A DNA stretch of 64,000 bases from Amycolatopsis sp. A133 (GTDB lineage: Bacteria > Actinomycetota > Actinomycetes > Mycobacteriales > Pseudonocardiaceae): assembly GCF_031082405.1 (NCBI RefSeq), contig NZ_JAVHJU010000043.1, positions 186,001 to 250,000 on the forward strand, in the 5' to 3' direction. The first letter of the stretch is position 1. Each line of letters opens with the position of its first letter. Under the pieces are notes generated by a model. The model did not search any database, was not told the DNA's origin, and was given only the letters and a program-made list of their open reading frames with translations. Of the stretch, positions 36,237 to 44,723 are shown one piece after another. Position numbers and translations under genes: made by a program.

Positions 36237-37174
36237 GGCGTGTCCTCAAAGCCAGAGGAGCAGGGTGGCCAGGTCGATCCAGCCTCGGTAGGAGGTAGCG
36301 GTCTTGTCGAAGCGGGTGGCAATGGCCCGGAACTGCTTGAGTCGGTTGAAGCAGCGCTCGACAACGTTTCGGCGTTTGTAGGCGACACGGTCGAAGGCCG
36401 GTGGGCGCCCCCCGACCCGGCCCCGGCGTAGCCGGTTGGCTTGCTGGTCACGGCGTTCGGGAATCGTCGCCGGGATGTGCCGTCGGCGCAGGTAGGAACG
36501 GATGGCCCGGCTGGAGTAGCCCTTGTCGGCCAGCCCCCGGCTCGGCCGGGTCGCCGGCCGGCCCGGACCCGGCCGACGGAACTCGACACCCGCCATGACC
36601 GTGGTGAACTGGGTGCAGTCGTTGACGTTGCCGCCGGTCAACACGATCGACAGCGGCCGTCCGTGGCCGGCACAGGCTAGGTGGATCTTGGTGGTGAGTC
36701 CGCCGCGGGAGCGGCCGATGGCATGATCACCTGGCTCGCTCTGCCCGCCGCAGGATCCGCTGGCCCCCTGTGTGAGACACCGGGACGCGACGAGCGCCGG
36801 CGGCATGCTGATGCGCCCGCACGATGCTGGAATCGACCGAGACTTCCCGGTCGAGTTCGTCGATCGCCTCGGCGATCACCCGGACCTGTGCCACCAGCGC
36901 GGACAGGGTGCCGGTGCGTGACCAGCGCCAGAACCGGTTGTAGACCGTCTTCCACGGCCCATACCTTCGGGCAGGTCCCGCCACGCGACACCGGTCTTGG
37001 CCTTGAACAGCATCCCGTTGATCACCCGCCGGTCATCCACCCGCGGACGCCCCTTCGCACCTGAAACGGGTAGCAACGGCCGGATGACCTGCCACTGCTC
37101 GTCGGTCAGCTCATGCCTTCGCACCACGACCGAAGATCAAAGCAGATCGCCCGCACCAGCTTTGAGGACAGCCC
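36237..37174 (-). mobile_element. IS5-family insertion sequence with CTAG target duplication
   Basis: A 938-bp element bounded by imperfect 16-bp inverted repeats: GGCGTGTCCTCAAAGC on the left and the complement of GGGCTGTCCTCAAAGC on the right (2 mismatches). It is flanked by CTAG on both sides (36233-36236 and 37175-37178), the target duplication known from IS112/IS1647-like members of the IS5 family. It contains one transposase on the minus strand and lies between convergent cluster genes. Confidence 0.9.
36246..37127 (-). pseudogene. IS5-family transposase, reading frame broken twice
   Basis: From 37127 the frame reads MVRRHELTDEQWQVIRPLLP and VDDRRVINGMLFKAKTGVAW, then shifts near 36975 (a base appears to be missing in DLPE-RYGPW) into RYGPWKTVYNRFWRW and VSVDSSIVRAHQHAAGA, then returns to the first frame for IGRSRGGLTTKIHLA, LADKGYSSRAIRSY and RRNVVERCFNRLKQFRAIAT, carrying the DDE residues. 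Some IS5 elements make transposase by programmed frameshifting, but two shifts suggest inactivation. The ends remain intact, so it could still be mobilised in trans. Confidence 0.75.
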
Positions 37175-37178
37175 CTAG

Positions 37179-37450
37179 GTGTGCTGCTGCTTCTGGTCGG
37201 GGTCTGGCCGGCCAGGCCGCCGTGGGGGCGGTGGTAGTTGTAGTAGTCCTCCCATTCCCGGAGCTTGTCGGACCGGAACTCCGTGCCGTTGTCGGTCTGG
37301 GGAGGCGGGTAGCCGGCTTCTCGACCACCTGGTCGGGCGGTGCAGCGGGGCGCTCGAGCGGTCCTTCAGCCCGTCGAGGCCGTCGTCCTCATAGCGGCGT
37401 TTCCACCGGTAGAACACGGTACGGCTGATGCCGTAGCAGCGGCAGGTCGA
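37179..37450 (-). pseudogene. IS481/IS3-like transposase remnant with internal deletion
   Basis: Two separated pieces of another transposase: a helix-turn-helix (CRCYGISRTVFYRWKRRYED, DGLDGLKDRS) at about 37340-37445 and the catalytic C-terminal motif (DNGTEFRSDKLREWEDYYNY, HRPHGGLAG) at about 37190-37300. The central DDE part is gone. The glycosyltransferase reading frame runs into the first piece in a different frame and takes its stop codon from it. The IS5-family element lies immediately beside this scar. Confidence 0.75.
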
Positions 37451-38591
37451 GCCAGGCCTCGACCTGCCGCGCGGCCCGCTCGGGTCCGCCGGCGGCCTGC
37501 AGGGCGCGGTGCATGCGGCCGATCCGGGCGCTGGTGCCGGGGTCGGCACAGGCCGACTGCACGGCACGGGCCAGCTCGTCGGCTGTGCAGTCGGTGGCCA
37601 GCCGGACACCCAAGCCCAGCTCGGCCACCCGGTCGGCGTTCGCGCACTGCTCCGGCCGCTGCGGGACGACGACCAGGGGAACTCGCTGGTCGAGCGCCTC
37701 CATCACGCTGTTCATCCCGCCGTGCACGACGAAGGCCTTGGCGCCGGCCAGCACGGCGCGCTGCGATGGAACGCGGTCGCGCAGCTCGACGTTGGGCGGG
37801 ATCTCGCCCAGCTCGCGGTGGTCGATCCCGTCGCCGGTGATGATGAGCACCGGGTGCTGCAGGTTCGCCGCGGCCGACACGCACTTGCGGAAGAACTCCG
37901 CGTCGCGGGTGTGGGTCGTGCCCATCGACACGACCACCGGCGCCCGGGTGTCCGCGGGTGTGGTCGCGTCGGGCCCCTCGAGGAAGCACGGGCCGACGAA
38001 GACGTGGCGATCGTCGAAAGTGTCACCGCTGTATTGGAATTCGCGGGGCAGGAACACGATGTTGCGCGCGACGCCGTCGAACATCCCGGTCACGACACCG
38101 GGGATCTCCTGGTCGGAGACGAACGCCATCAGCTCGCCGTGGAACGCCTCCAGCGCGGTCGGATCGCCCGCAGCCCGGCCGTACCGGCTCTCCAGAGAGA
38201 AGGACTCGTTCGACGCGAAGATCGGGGACGTCTGGATCTCGGTGATCCCGTGTTTGGCCGCGAACATCAGGCCGCCCCACGCCAGCACGTCGAACAGCAC
38301 GCAGTCCGGCCGCGAGCGGAGGCCGGCGTTCAACGCGGCGAACACGGCCTTCGCTTCGCTGAGCAGGCACGGCATCATGATCGACAGGTCGTCGTGGTGG
38401 ATGAGGGGCATCTCCGCCAACGGCGAGCTGTACTCGAGCGGCTCGGCTCCGGCCCGCCGGATCGATTCGCCGAACCGTGCGGGCGCCGAGAACGTCACCT
38501 CGTGCCCCCGCCGCACCAGTTGCGTGGCGAGGCTGAGCGACGGGTTGAGGTGCCCCGGGTACGGGGCCGATACCACCACGATGTGCGCCAT
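37389..38591 (-). CDS. MGT-family glycosyltransferase with C-terminus overwritten by a transposase scar
   Basis: 400 residues of the GT1/MGT macrolide-glycosyltransferase type: N-terminal VVVSAPYPGHLNPSLSLA and C-terminal donor site with FVVHGGMNSVMEALDQRVPL and VPQRPEQCANADRVAELG. It should move a nucleotide-activated sugar onto the cluster product. The family-like sequence ends at about AARQVEAWLDLP; the final 16 or so residues (LLRHQPYRVLPVETPL) are an out-of-frame read of the IS481-like remnant. Because both sugar- and acceptor-binding motifs are intact it may still work. ATG 38591 follows GGGAGGTAGG. Last gene of an eight-gene operon. Confidence 0.88.
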   Translation of the reverse strand: MAHIVVVSAPYPGHLNPSLSLATQLVRRGHEVTFSAPARFGESIRRAGAEPLEYSSPLAEMPLIHHDDLSIMMPCLLSEAKAVFAALNAGLRSRPDCVLFDVLAWGGLMFAAKHGITEIQTSPIFASNESFSLESRYGRAAGDPTALEAFHGELMAFVSDQEIPGVVTGMFDGVARNIVFLPREFQYSGDTFDDRHVFVGPCFLEGPDATTPADTRAPVVVSMGTTHTRDAEFFRKCVSAAANLQHPVLIITGDGIDHRELGEIPPNVELRDRVPSQRAVLAGAKAFVVHGGMNSVMEALDQRVPLVVVPQRPEQCANADRVAELGLGVRLATDCTADELARAVQSACADPGTSARIGRMHRALQAAGGPERAARQVEAWLDLPLLRHQPYRVLPVETPL

Positions 38592-38635
38592 AGTCCTACC
38601 TCCCTGGTTACCTGACCGGCCGGAGGGCCGGGGTG

Positions 38636-39352
38636 TCATCCGCAGCCACCCGCGTGGCCGTCGTCGACTGAACCGTCGCGGCGCAGCCCCAGCCGTTCCG
38701 CACCGGCCGGCACCGGGTCCGGGCTCTCGCGGCGGCGCTCCAGCGCGCCGGCGAACGCCGCAAGTCGATCGACGCCCCAGAACTTCTCGTGCCGCACGGT
38801 GAAGAACGGCACGCCGAACACGCCTTCCCGCTGGATCTGCAGCAGTGCCTGCACTCCCTGCGCGCGCGTCACCGGATCGTCGACCGCACCGGCGAGTTCT
38901 GCGCCGTCGATGCCGAGCTCGTCCGCCCACGACGCCACCACCGCCGGGTCGCAGATGTCGAGACCCTGCTGCCAGCGTGCGCGGGCCGCCGCGACGATGA
39001 AGTCCTGGCCACGTCCCTGCCGCGCGGCGACGAGGTAGGCGAGGTGCGGCACCTCCCACACCGGGTTCCGGTCGACCGGCCACCGGAAGCTCAACCCGCG
39101 GTCGGCGGCGAGCCGCTTGACGTCCTGGAGGATGTACAGGCTCTTCGCTTTGGACATCGGCGTGTACGGGAAGGTGCCGCCCGCCTCGGCCAGCAGCGCC
39201 GAGCTGCAGCTGTCCGGCTCGAAGAACGGCCGCCAGTCCAGCCGATCGACCAGCTCGCCGTGATGACGCACCAAGTCGTGCCACGCCAGCCAGGAATAGG
39301 GACTGCGCAGCGAAAAGTAGAAGCTCGGGCGGTTCTGGTTCACACTGTTCAC
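38636..39352 (-). CDS. 2-hydroxychromene-2-carboxylate isomerase/DsbA-like thioredoxin-fold protein
   Basis: 238 residues with the kappa-class GST/HCCA-isomerase layout: FYFSLRSPYSWLAWHDLV at the N-terminus (Ser in the place of the DsbA CxxC cysteine), a helical insert, and GVFGVPFFTVRHEKFWGVDR containing the cis-Pro. HCCA isomerases catalyse glutathione-assisted cis-trans/ring isomerisation. Its GTG overlaps the stop of the ketoreductase (GTGA), so it is made with the chain-reducing enzymes. A role in isomerising a double bond of the nascent or finished polyene is inference only. Confidence 0.8.
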   Translation of the reverse strand: MNSVNQNRPSFYFSLRSPYSWLAWHDLVRHHGELVDRLDWRPFFEPDSCSSALLAEAGGTFPYTPMSKAKSLYILQDVKRLAADRGLSFRWPVDRNPVWEVPHLAYLVAARQGRGQDFIVAAARARWQQGLDICDPAVVASWADELGIDGAELAGAVDDPVTRAQGVQALLQIQREGVFGVPFFTVRHEKFWGVDRLAAFAGALERRRESPDPVPAGAERLGLRRDGSVDDGHAGGCG

Positions 39353-40095
39353 AACACGATCCCACCGTCCACTCGGAACACTTGTCCCGTCACGTACGAC
39401 GCCTGTTCGCTCACCAGGACCGACACCATGGCGGCGACCTCGTCGGCCTGGCCGAACCGGCCGAGCGGGATCCGGCCGCGCATCGCCGTCGTGACGGTGT
39501 CCGGCAACGTGGCGGTCATGTCGGTCTCGATGAAACCGGGGGCGATCGCGTTGACCCGGATTCCGTACCGGCCGACCTCCTTGGCCAGCGACCTGGTCAT
39601 CGCGATGACACCGGCCTTGGCCGCCGCGTAGTTCGCCTGCGCGGCGTTCCCGGTGATCCCGGCCACCGAGGACACGGTGACCAGCGCCCCGGCCCGGCGC
39701 TTCATCATCCGAAACACCACCGACCGCGCCAGGTGGAACACACCGTCCAAGTTGGCGCGGAGCACGGCGTCCCAGTCCTCGTCGGACATGAGCACCAACG
39801 GATTGTCCCGGGTGATCCCCGCCGAGCTCACCGCCGCCGAGATGACGCCGAGTTCGGCCTCCACGCGCTCGACGAACGCCTTCACCCGGCGGCCGTCCCC
39901 CACATCCACCCGGACAGCGAGGCAGGCCCGGCCGAGCGCGCGCACCTCCTTCTCGACCGCAGCCGCGGATCGCTCGTCGGCGCGGTAGCAGAACCCCACG
40001 TCGTAGCCGTCCGCCGCGAGACGGGTCACGACCGCGCGGCCGATCCCCCGCGATCCGCCGGTGACGATGGCGACCTTTCCCGGTTCCCCCGGCAT
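39349..40095 (-). CDS. FabG-like 3-oxoacyl-ACP reductase (KR)
   Basis: 248 residues, classical short-chain dehydrogenase: TGGSRGIGRAV for NADPH, SSAGITRDN, catalytic Ser in VSSVAGITGN and YxxxK in ANYAAAKAG, ending in VFRVDGGIVL. It should reduce the beta-keto group of ACP-bound intermediates in the type II assembly line. ATG 40095 follows TAGGAG. It starts 8 bp after the dehydratase and its stop is shared with the isomerase-like gene. Confidence 0.93.
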   Translation of the reverse strand: MPGEPGKVAIVTGGSRGIGRAVVTRLAADGYDVGFCYRADERSAAAVEKEVRALGRACLAVRVDVGDGRRVKAFVERVEAELGVISAAVSSAGITRDNPLVLMSDEDWDAVLRANLDGVFHLARSVVFRMMKRRAGALVTVSSVAGITGNAAQANYAAAKAGVIAMTRSLAKEVGRYGIRVNAIAPGFIETDMTATLPDTVTTAMRGRIPLGRFGQADEVAAMVSVLVSEQASYVTGQVFRVDGGIVL

Positions 40096-40103
40096 GCGCT
40101 CTC

Positions 40104-40955
40104 CTACCGGCATTCGCTGATCTCGCGCAGCGCGAGGACGAACGACTCGATGTGGAGGACCGGCCTGGAGTCGACCAGGGTGCGCCCGGCGACGATGGCG
40201 GTGTCGTCGATGGCGCGGACCATCGAAACTTCGTGCACGAGCACATCGCCCGGCAGAACCGGGCGGGTGAACCGCACACCACCGAGCGCACCGGCGAGTT
40301 CCACCTTTCCGGCCAGCACGTCCGGATTGGGTCTTTCCCACACGGCGAGCAGGGCTGCCGCCTGCGCACACGACTCCAGGACCAGCGCGCGCGGGTACTG
40401 GACCGTGCCGATGCTTTCGGCGATGCCGCCGCGCTGGAAACACGGTTCCGCGGCCGAGATCACTTTGCGCGCCACCAGCGACTCACCCGGCCGAACCTCG
40501 TCCACCCGGTCGAGCAGCAGGCTCGAGCCGCGGTGCGGAATCGTCCGCATGATCCGGTCCAGCCGGTGCCCTTCCGGTGACTCCACGGGCGGATCACCGA
40601 ACGTCATGCGGAACTCGGCCACCCGGCCAGCGTCCGTCCGCGCGGTCGCCTTGACCGACAACCCCCCGGTTCCGGCAACCGCCGCGACGTCCGTGAACAC
40701 CCGCTCGCCCGGGCGGACCGGCCGGAGGAACCGGGCACGGTCGAGCGCGACGAGCTCACACCGCGGGTCGTGGCCCCACGCGCGAACCGTGCGGACGACC
40801 GCTTCGACGAGCATCACCCCGGGGAGCACCGGAAACCCCGGGTAGTGCCCGGCGAACACCTCGTCCCGCGGGTCGACCAGGAACGCCGAGGACACGCCGT
40901 CCGCCGATCGCCCCAGCACCTCGACGTCGGCCGGCAGTGCGAAGGCCATCGTCAT
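40104..40955 (-). CDS. Double hot-dog dehydratase (FabA/FabZ-like)
   Basis: 283 residues made of two fused hot-dog domains. Domain 1 (about 1-125) carries the FabZ-type HYPGFPVLPGVMLVEA with its His. Domain 2 (about 130-283) has IPHRGSSLLLDRVDEV, the first half of a FabZ active site, but its HFPG position reads EPCFQRGG and then YPRALVLESCAQAAAL with the pairing Glu. The two halves probably form one working site together. Expected to dehydrate 3-hydroxyacyl-ACP to 2-enoyl. ATGA overlap with the upstream hot-dog-ACP gene. Confidence 0.82.
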   Translation of the reverse strand: MTMAFALPADVEVLGRSADGVSSAFLVDPRDEVFAGHYPGFPVLPGVMLVEAVVRTVRAWGHDPRCELVALDRARFLRPVRPGERVFTDVAAVAGTGGLSVKATARTDAGRVAEFRMTFGDPPVESPEGHRLDRIMRTIPHRGSSLLLDRVDEVRPGESLVARKVISAAEPCFQRGGIAESIGTVQYPRALVLESCAQAAALLAVWERPNPDVLAGKVELAGALGGVRFTRPVLPGDVLVHEVSMVRAIDDTAIVAGRTLVDSRPVLHIESFVLALREISECR

Positions 40956-42160
40956 CGCGGCCCGCCGAGCTTGCGGGCGAGCAGGTCGTGGGTGGCCCGC
41001 ACGGTCGCGAGCAACGTCCGCTCCCCCTCGGTGAACCGCACCTCGTACTGCTTCTCCAGGCGTGCAGTGATCTCCATCGCCATCAGCGAGTCCGCGTCGA
41101 GATCGGTGAAGAAGTTGTCCTCGGCGCCGATCTCGGCGGCGTCGAGGTCCAGGACGTCCGCGACGAGCCGCCGCACTTCCTGCTCGTCGGGCCCGGCCGG
41201 TTCGCTCGTCGTCACCGCCTTTCCCGACAGCCCGTCGAGCAGCCGCGCGCCGAACGGGACCAGCCGCCAGTCACGGCGGTTCTCGATCACCGCGTAGCCG
41301 TGGGTGATCCGGCCGGTCGAGGTGTGCACGAGTGCGCCGTCGCGGACCACGAAGGTGTCCATCCGGGCCGTGTAGGTGAGGTTCTTGAAGATCTCCTCGA
41401 CGGTGAAAACCGTGTAGAGCTCCTCCTCCATCCGCGCCTCGTCCAGCACCGTGATGGCGGACCGCGGCACGACCGGAATCAGGTTCTGCTCGTCGAGCAG
41501 CTGTTTGATGGAGATGCCGCGGTCGGCGAGGAACAGGTCGACGACCTCCTCCATCAGCCGCAGGCAGCCCGACATCTGCAGGTACTCGGTGAAGTGGCAG
41601 TAGAAGTAGGGAATCCGCCACCGCCACACGAAGGCGTTGCGCCCGGCGGCGAGCAACGCGGGCGGATCGGTGACGCCGAGATCGACGTCGGGCTGACGGA
41701 CACCGGGCCCGTTCGCCGAGGTCAACCGGGCGACGGTGAACGGCGCGAGCTCGGCGGGCACCGGCTCGTCGCCGGCCCTCAGCTTGACCTCCACCTTCGA
41801 TGTCGCTGCCTTGAGCACGGTGTCGCGTGGCACGCGCAGGGTGACCGTGAACCGGAGTTCGTCGTCGGCGGCGCCGGTCGTGCGCACCACCTCGGCCTCG
41901 ACTTCATCGTCGATGTGGAAGGCGTGCAGGACCCTCGTGTCGATGTCCACGATGTCGGTGCACAGGCCGTACCGCTCGTACAGCTCGCCGGGTGGCAGGC
42001 CGGCCTGCCGAAGGTGGTCGTACACCGCCTCTTCGACGAGGTAACCGACGTGCTTGAAACCGATCCACGTGCAGATGTTGGCGCCCTCGTAGCGAGGCCG
42101 CATCCGCCGCGTGCTCGGCTCGATCAGCGCACGAACCGTTCCGGCGCTCAGAGTGGTCAT
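40952..42160 (-). CDS. Double hot-dog thioesterase/dehydratase-like protein fused to an ACP
   Basis: 402 residues. Residues about 15-130 and 180-310 resemble acyl-CoA/acyl-ACP thioesterase hot-dog domains (HVGYLVEEAVYDHLRQAG; CHFTEYLQMSGCLRLMEEVV). The last 80 residues are an acyl carrier protein with the phosphopantetheine Ser358 in DLDADSLMAMEI. I do not recall this fusion from described type II systems. It could release or hand over the finished chain, hold the chain for modification, or load a starter. Start is an ATG sharing ATGA with the preceding ketosynthase-like gene. Confidence 0.78.
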   Translation of the reverse strand: MTTLSAGTVRALIEPSTRRMRPRYEGANICTWIGFKHVGYLVEEAVYDHLRQAGLPPGELYERYGLCTDIVDIDTRVLHAFHIDDEVEAEVVRTTGAADDELRFTVTLRVPRDTVLKAATSKVEVKLRAGDEPVPAELAPFTVARLTSANGPGVRQPDVDLGVTDPPALLAAGRNAFVWRWRIPYFYCHFTEYLQMSGCLRLMEEVVDLFLADRGISIKQLLDEQNLIPVVPRSAITVLDEARMEEELYTVFTVEEIFKNLTYTARMDTFVVRDGALVHTSTGRITHGYAVIENRRDWRLVPFGARLLDGLSGKAVTTSEPAGPDEQEVRRLVADVLDLDAAEIGAEDNFFTDLDADSLMAMEITARLEKQYEVRFTEGERTLLATVRATHDLLARKLGGPR

Positions 42161-43125
42161 GTCAGCTCCATCAGGTCACTGTCCGACAGGGAAGCGGCCG
42201 CCTCGGCGACCACCAGAGCGGCGGTGGTCCGGTCGTCGCCGCACACCGCCAACGCGGGGCCGGTCCGCGAGCCGCCCCGCAGCCAGGCCGTCGCGGCAGC
42301 CACCTGCAGCACACCCAGCGCACCACTCGCGGGAGGCAGCGCCGAAGCGAGATCGCACACCTCGGCGTCCACTGCGGACTCACCGGGCCCGAGCCGCAGT
42401 CCGATCCGCCCGGTCCGCGGAGACACCGCATCGATCGCGTCGACGGCTCGGCGGCACTTCGCGTACCGGCCGATTCCGGCGCGGATCCCCGTGCCGGTGG
42501 TGGCGGGCAGATCGTCCCTCTCCAGCACGATCGCGGCCGCGCCGTCGAACAACGCGCCGCCACCGTCGTCGACCACGTGCCGGACCTCCGGCAGATCCGG
42601 CTCGACGCCGACGACGAGGACGCGGGTGACCCGGCCCGCCGTGATCAGCAACCGGGCCCAGCGCACCGCGTCCAAACCGGACGTCGGCCCGTTGCACAAG
42701 GTCACGTTGGCACCGCGCAGGCCGTGGGTGATCGCCAGCCACGAGGCGGTGACGTTGCTCGACGTGGCCGGCAGCATCATCGGGCTGGTCCCGAGGTAGG
42801 TGTGCTCGTCGATCGTCCGCACCGTCTGGCAGACCGTGTCGAGGTTGCCGAAGTTGGAGCTGGTCACCACGCCGAACGAGTCGTCCGGCGTGGCCGGCGT
42901 GACGACTTCGAGCAGGCCGGCGTCGGCGAGCGCCGCACGCGCGGCGACCATGCCCAGCCGGGTCGCCCGGTCCTTGTAGCGCAGCCCCCGCCCGGTGAGG
43001 CTGTCCACCGGATCCGGTGCGGCGGGGTCGGCCGGGCCGCCGGCCAGCAGTTCGGCCGGTGAGCCGAGGCCGCGAACCGCGATCCCCGCACCGGTGACGA
43101 CCACCCTCGTGGGTCCCGCTCGCAT
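42157..43125 (-). CDS. Ketosynthase-like protein lacking catalytic residues (CLF/partner type)
   Basis: 322 residues, about 80 shorter than a ketosynthase. N-terminal VVVTGAGIAVRGLG and the family core are recognisable, but the active-site cysteine region reads LCNGPTSGLDAV with Pro where Cys is expected, and neither the HGTGT nor the K/GH histidine motif is present. This matches degenerate chain-length-factor-like partners, as in aryl-polyene and other reducing type II systems. It begins directly after the stop of the complete ketosynthase upstream, the probable heterodimer partner. Confidence 0.8.
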   Translation of the reverse strand: MRAGPTRVVVTGAGIAVRGLGSPAELLAGGPADPAAPDPVDSLTGRGLRYKDRATRLGMVAARAALADAGLLEVVTPATPDDSFGVVTSSNFGNLDTVCQTVRTIDEHTYLGTSPMMLPATSSNVTASWLAITHGLRGANVTLCNGPTSGLDAVRWARLLITAGRVTRVLVVGVEPDLPEVRHVVDDGGGALFDGAAAIVLERDDLPATTGTGIRAGIGRYAKCRRAVDAIDAVSPRTGRIGLRLGPGESAVDAEVCDLASALPPASGALGVLQVAAATAWLRGGSRTGPALAVCGDDRTTAALVVAEAAASLSDSDLMELT

Positions 43126-44274
43126 TCAGGCCACCTTTTCGACGATCGCGACCGCGTTCAGGCCGCCGAAACCGAAGGAGTTGACCTGCGCGAGAGCCGC
43201 ATCGGTGTGCACGGCGGCCGGCCGGGCGAGCCGGAACCCGGCGACCGCGGGCACCGGGTCGGTCAACCCGACGATCGGCGGCACGACACCGGCGCGCATC
43301 GACTCCACCGCGGTGATCAGGCTGTGCAGACCGGAGGCACCCGCGGTGTGCCCGGTCATCGACTTGATCGCGGTCATCAGCGGCGACGGGCTCGCCGGCA
43401 GGTCGAAGACCTCGGCCAGTGCCGCCGCCTCGGCCTCGTCGTTGAGCGGGGTCCCGGTGCCGTGCACCATGACCAGGTCGATGTCGGCCGGCCGGACGCC
43501 TGCTCGCCGATGGGCCTGCCGGACGGCATCGGCGATGCGCTCCGCACGAGGTGCCGACGGGTGGTCGGCGTCGCAATTCACCGCCGTGCCGAGGATCCGG
43601 GCGTGCACCCGGCCGGACGGGCCCGGACCGTCTTCCTCGCGCCGCACCACGATCGCGGCGGCGCCTTCACCCTGGAGCATGCCCCGGCGATGGCGGTCGA
43701 ACGGCCGCACGGCATCCGGCGCCTCCGGGTAACACCGGTCCAGCAACCCGTGGGTGCTCTCGGTGATCGAGTCGACACCGGCCACCACGACGGTGTCCGC
43801 TTCGTACAACGCGAGCAGGTCGCCGCCGAGGGCGAGGGCGTAGAGCGAGGCTGCGCAGGCGTTCGCGATGGTCTCGGTGTGCACCGCTCCGAACCGGCGC
43901 TCCAGCATCGGGCCGAAGTTGAGGTCCCGCACGTCGAAGGACGTCCCGTCCCGCCACGACAGCTCGACCGAACGCAGTTCGCGCAGCGTGGTCCCGACCA
44001 GAACCGGGATCTCGCCGAGATCCTCGTCGAGCCCCGCGTCGGCCAGCGCGGCCGTGACGGCCCGGTCGAGCCAGCGCGTGGCCCGCAGGGGGACGTCCTT
44101 GCCGAAGTCCGGCCGGTCGTCGATCTCGTACAGCCGGTGCGCCCGGAACTTCGTGCGGTCGAAGCCGCGCATGTCGGCTATCCCGCTGTGGCCGCTGACC
44201 AGCGAGTCGAAGATCTCGGGGACCGTACCGCCGATGCTCGCGACCGCGCCCATTCCCACCACCGCGAGGCTCAA
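43126..44274 (-). CDS. Beta-ketoacyl-ACP synthase (complete ketosynthase)
   Basis: About 382 residues with a full catalytic triad: Cys in ETIANACAASLYALALG, His in MVHGTGTPLNDE and His in IKSMTGHTAGASGL; C-terminal NSFGFGGLNAV. It should condense malonyl-ACP with the growing chain. The start is taken as TTG 44274, which overlaps the ACP stop (TTGA); GTG at 44262 or 44259 would shorten it by only a few residues. It pairs with the cysteine-less protein encoded next. Confidence 0.92.
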   Translation of the reverse strand: MSLAVVGMGAVASIGGTVPEIFDSLVSGHSGIADMRGFDRTKFRAHRLYEIDDRPDFGKDVPLRATRWLDRAVTAALADAGLDEDLGEIPVLVGTTLRELRSVELSWRDGTSFDVRDLNFGPMLERRFGAVHTETIANACAASLYALALGGDLLALYEADTVVVAGVDSITESTHGLLDRCYPEAPDAVRPFDRHRRGMLQGEGAAAIVVRREEDGPGPSGRVHARILGTAVNCDADHPSAPRAERIADAVRQAHRRAGVRPADIDLVMVHGTGTPLNDEAEAAALAEVFDLPASPSPLMTAIKSMTGHTAGASGLHSLITAVESMRAGVVPPIVGLTDPVPAVAGFRLARPAAVHTDAALAQVNSFGFGGLNAVAIVEKVA

Positions 44275-44540
44275 CGAGCCGCTGCCTGTTCCACGACCCG
44301 GTACACGCCGGCGAGGTTGACCATTTCGGCGAGTGCGGACTGGTCGATGGTGATCTGCTGGGTGCGTTCCAGTACGGCGAGGATTTCGATGGCCCGCAGG
44401 GAATCCGCGTCGTGGTCCTCTTTGAACAGCGAGGTCTCGGTGACCTCGCCCTCGTCGATCTCGAGGATCTCGCACACAGTGGTCTTGATCTGTTCCCGGC
44501 GTTCGCCGGTGATTCCGGCCGGGGTGCCCGAGGGCGTCAT
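44271..44540 (-). CDS. Acyl carrier protein
   Basis: 89 residues, acidic, four-helix ACP fold with phosphopantetheine Ser in KEDHDADSLRAIEIL. First gene of the minus-strand assembly-line operon; ATG 44540 is preceded by GGAG. It presumably carries malonyl and the growing acyl chain for the ketosynthase sets. A second carrier domain is the fused ACP at 40952-42160. Confidence 0.93.
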   Translation of the reverse strand: MTPSGTPAGITGERREQIKTTVCEILEIDEGEVTETSLFKEDHDADSLRAIEILAVLERTQQITIDQSALAEMVNLAGVYRVVEQAAAR

Positions 44541-44723
44541 GGCATGCTCCGATCTGTTTCCACACAGGCGAGGCGGACCACGCGCTCGACGTCCGGCCGC
44601 CGTGGCCGAGCCTAGATCCGGCCGCTGCAGCGGAGCTGTACCGCGGTTTCCCGGCACTGCACGCAGACTTCCGCCCGTCCGCGCAGTCGAACAGCGATCC
44701 GCTCCGACACAATCCCGGGGGTG
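44541..44723. promoter_or_regulatory. Divergent promoter region between the two polyketide operons
   Basis: This 183-bp gap separates the ACP operon (minus) from the second ketosynthase operon (plus) and must contain promoters for both. No clear dyad or heptameric SARP repeat could be assigned by eye. Confidence 0.5.

Noticed and set aside
37137..37609. A single intact transposase next to the IS5 element
   Set aside because: Only separated HTH and C-terminal pieces in different frames remain and the DDE core is missing, so it was called a remnant.
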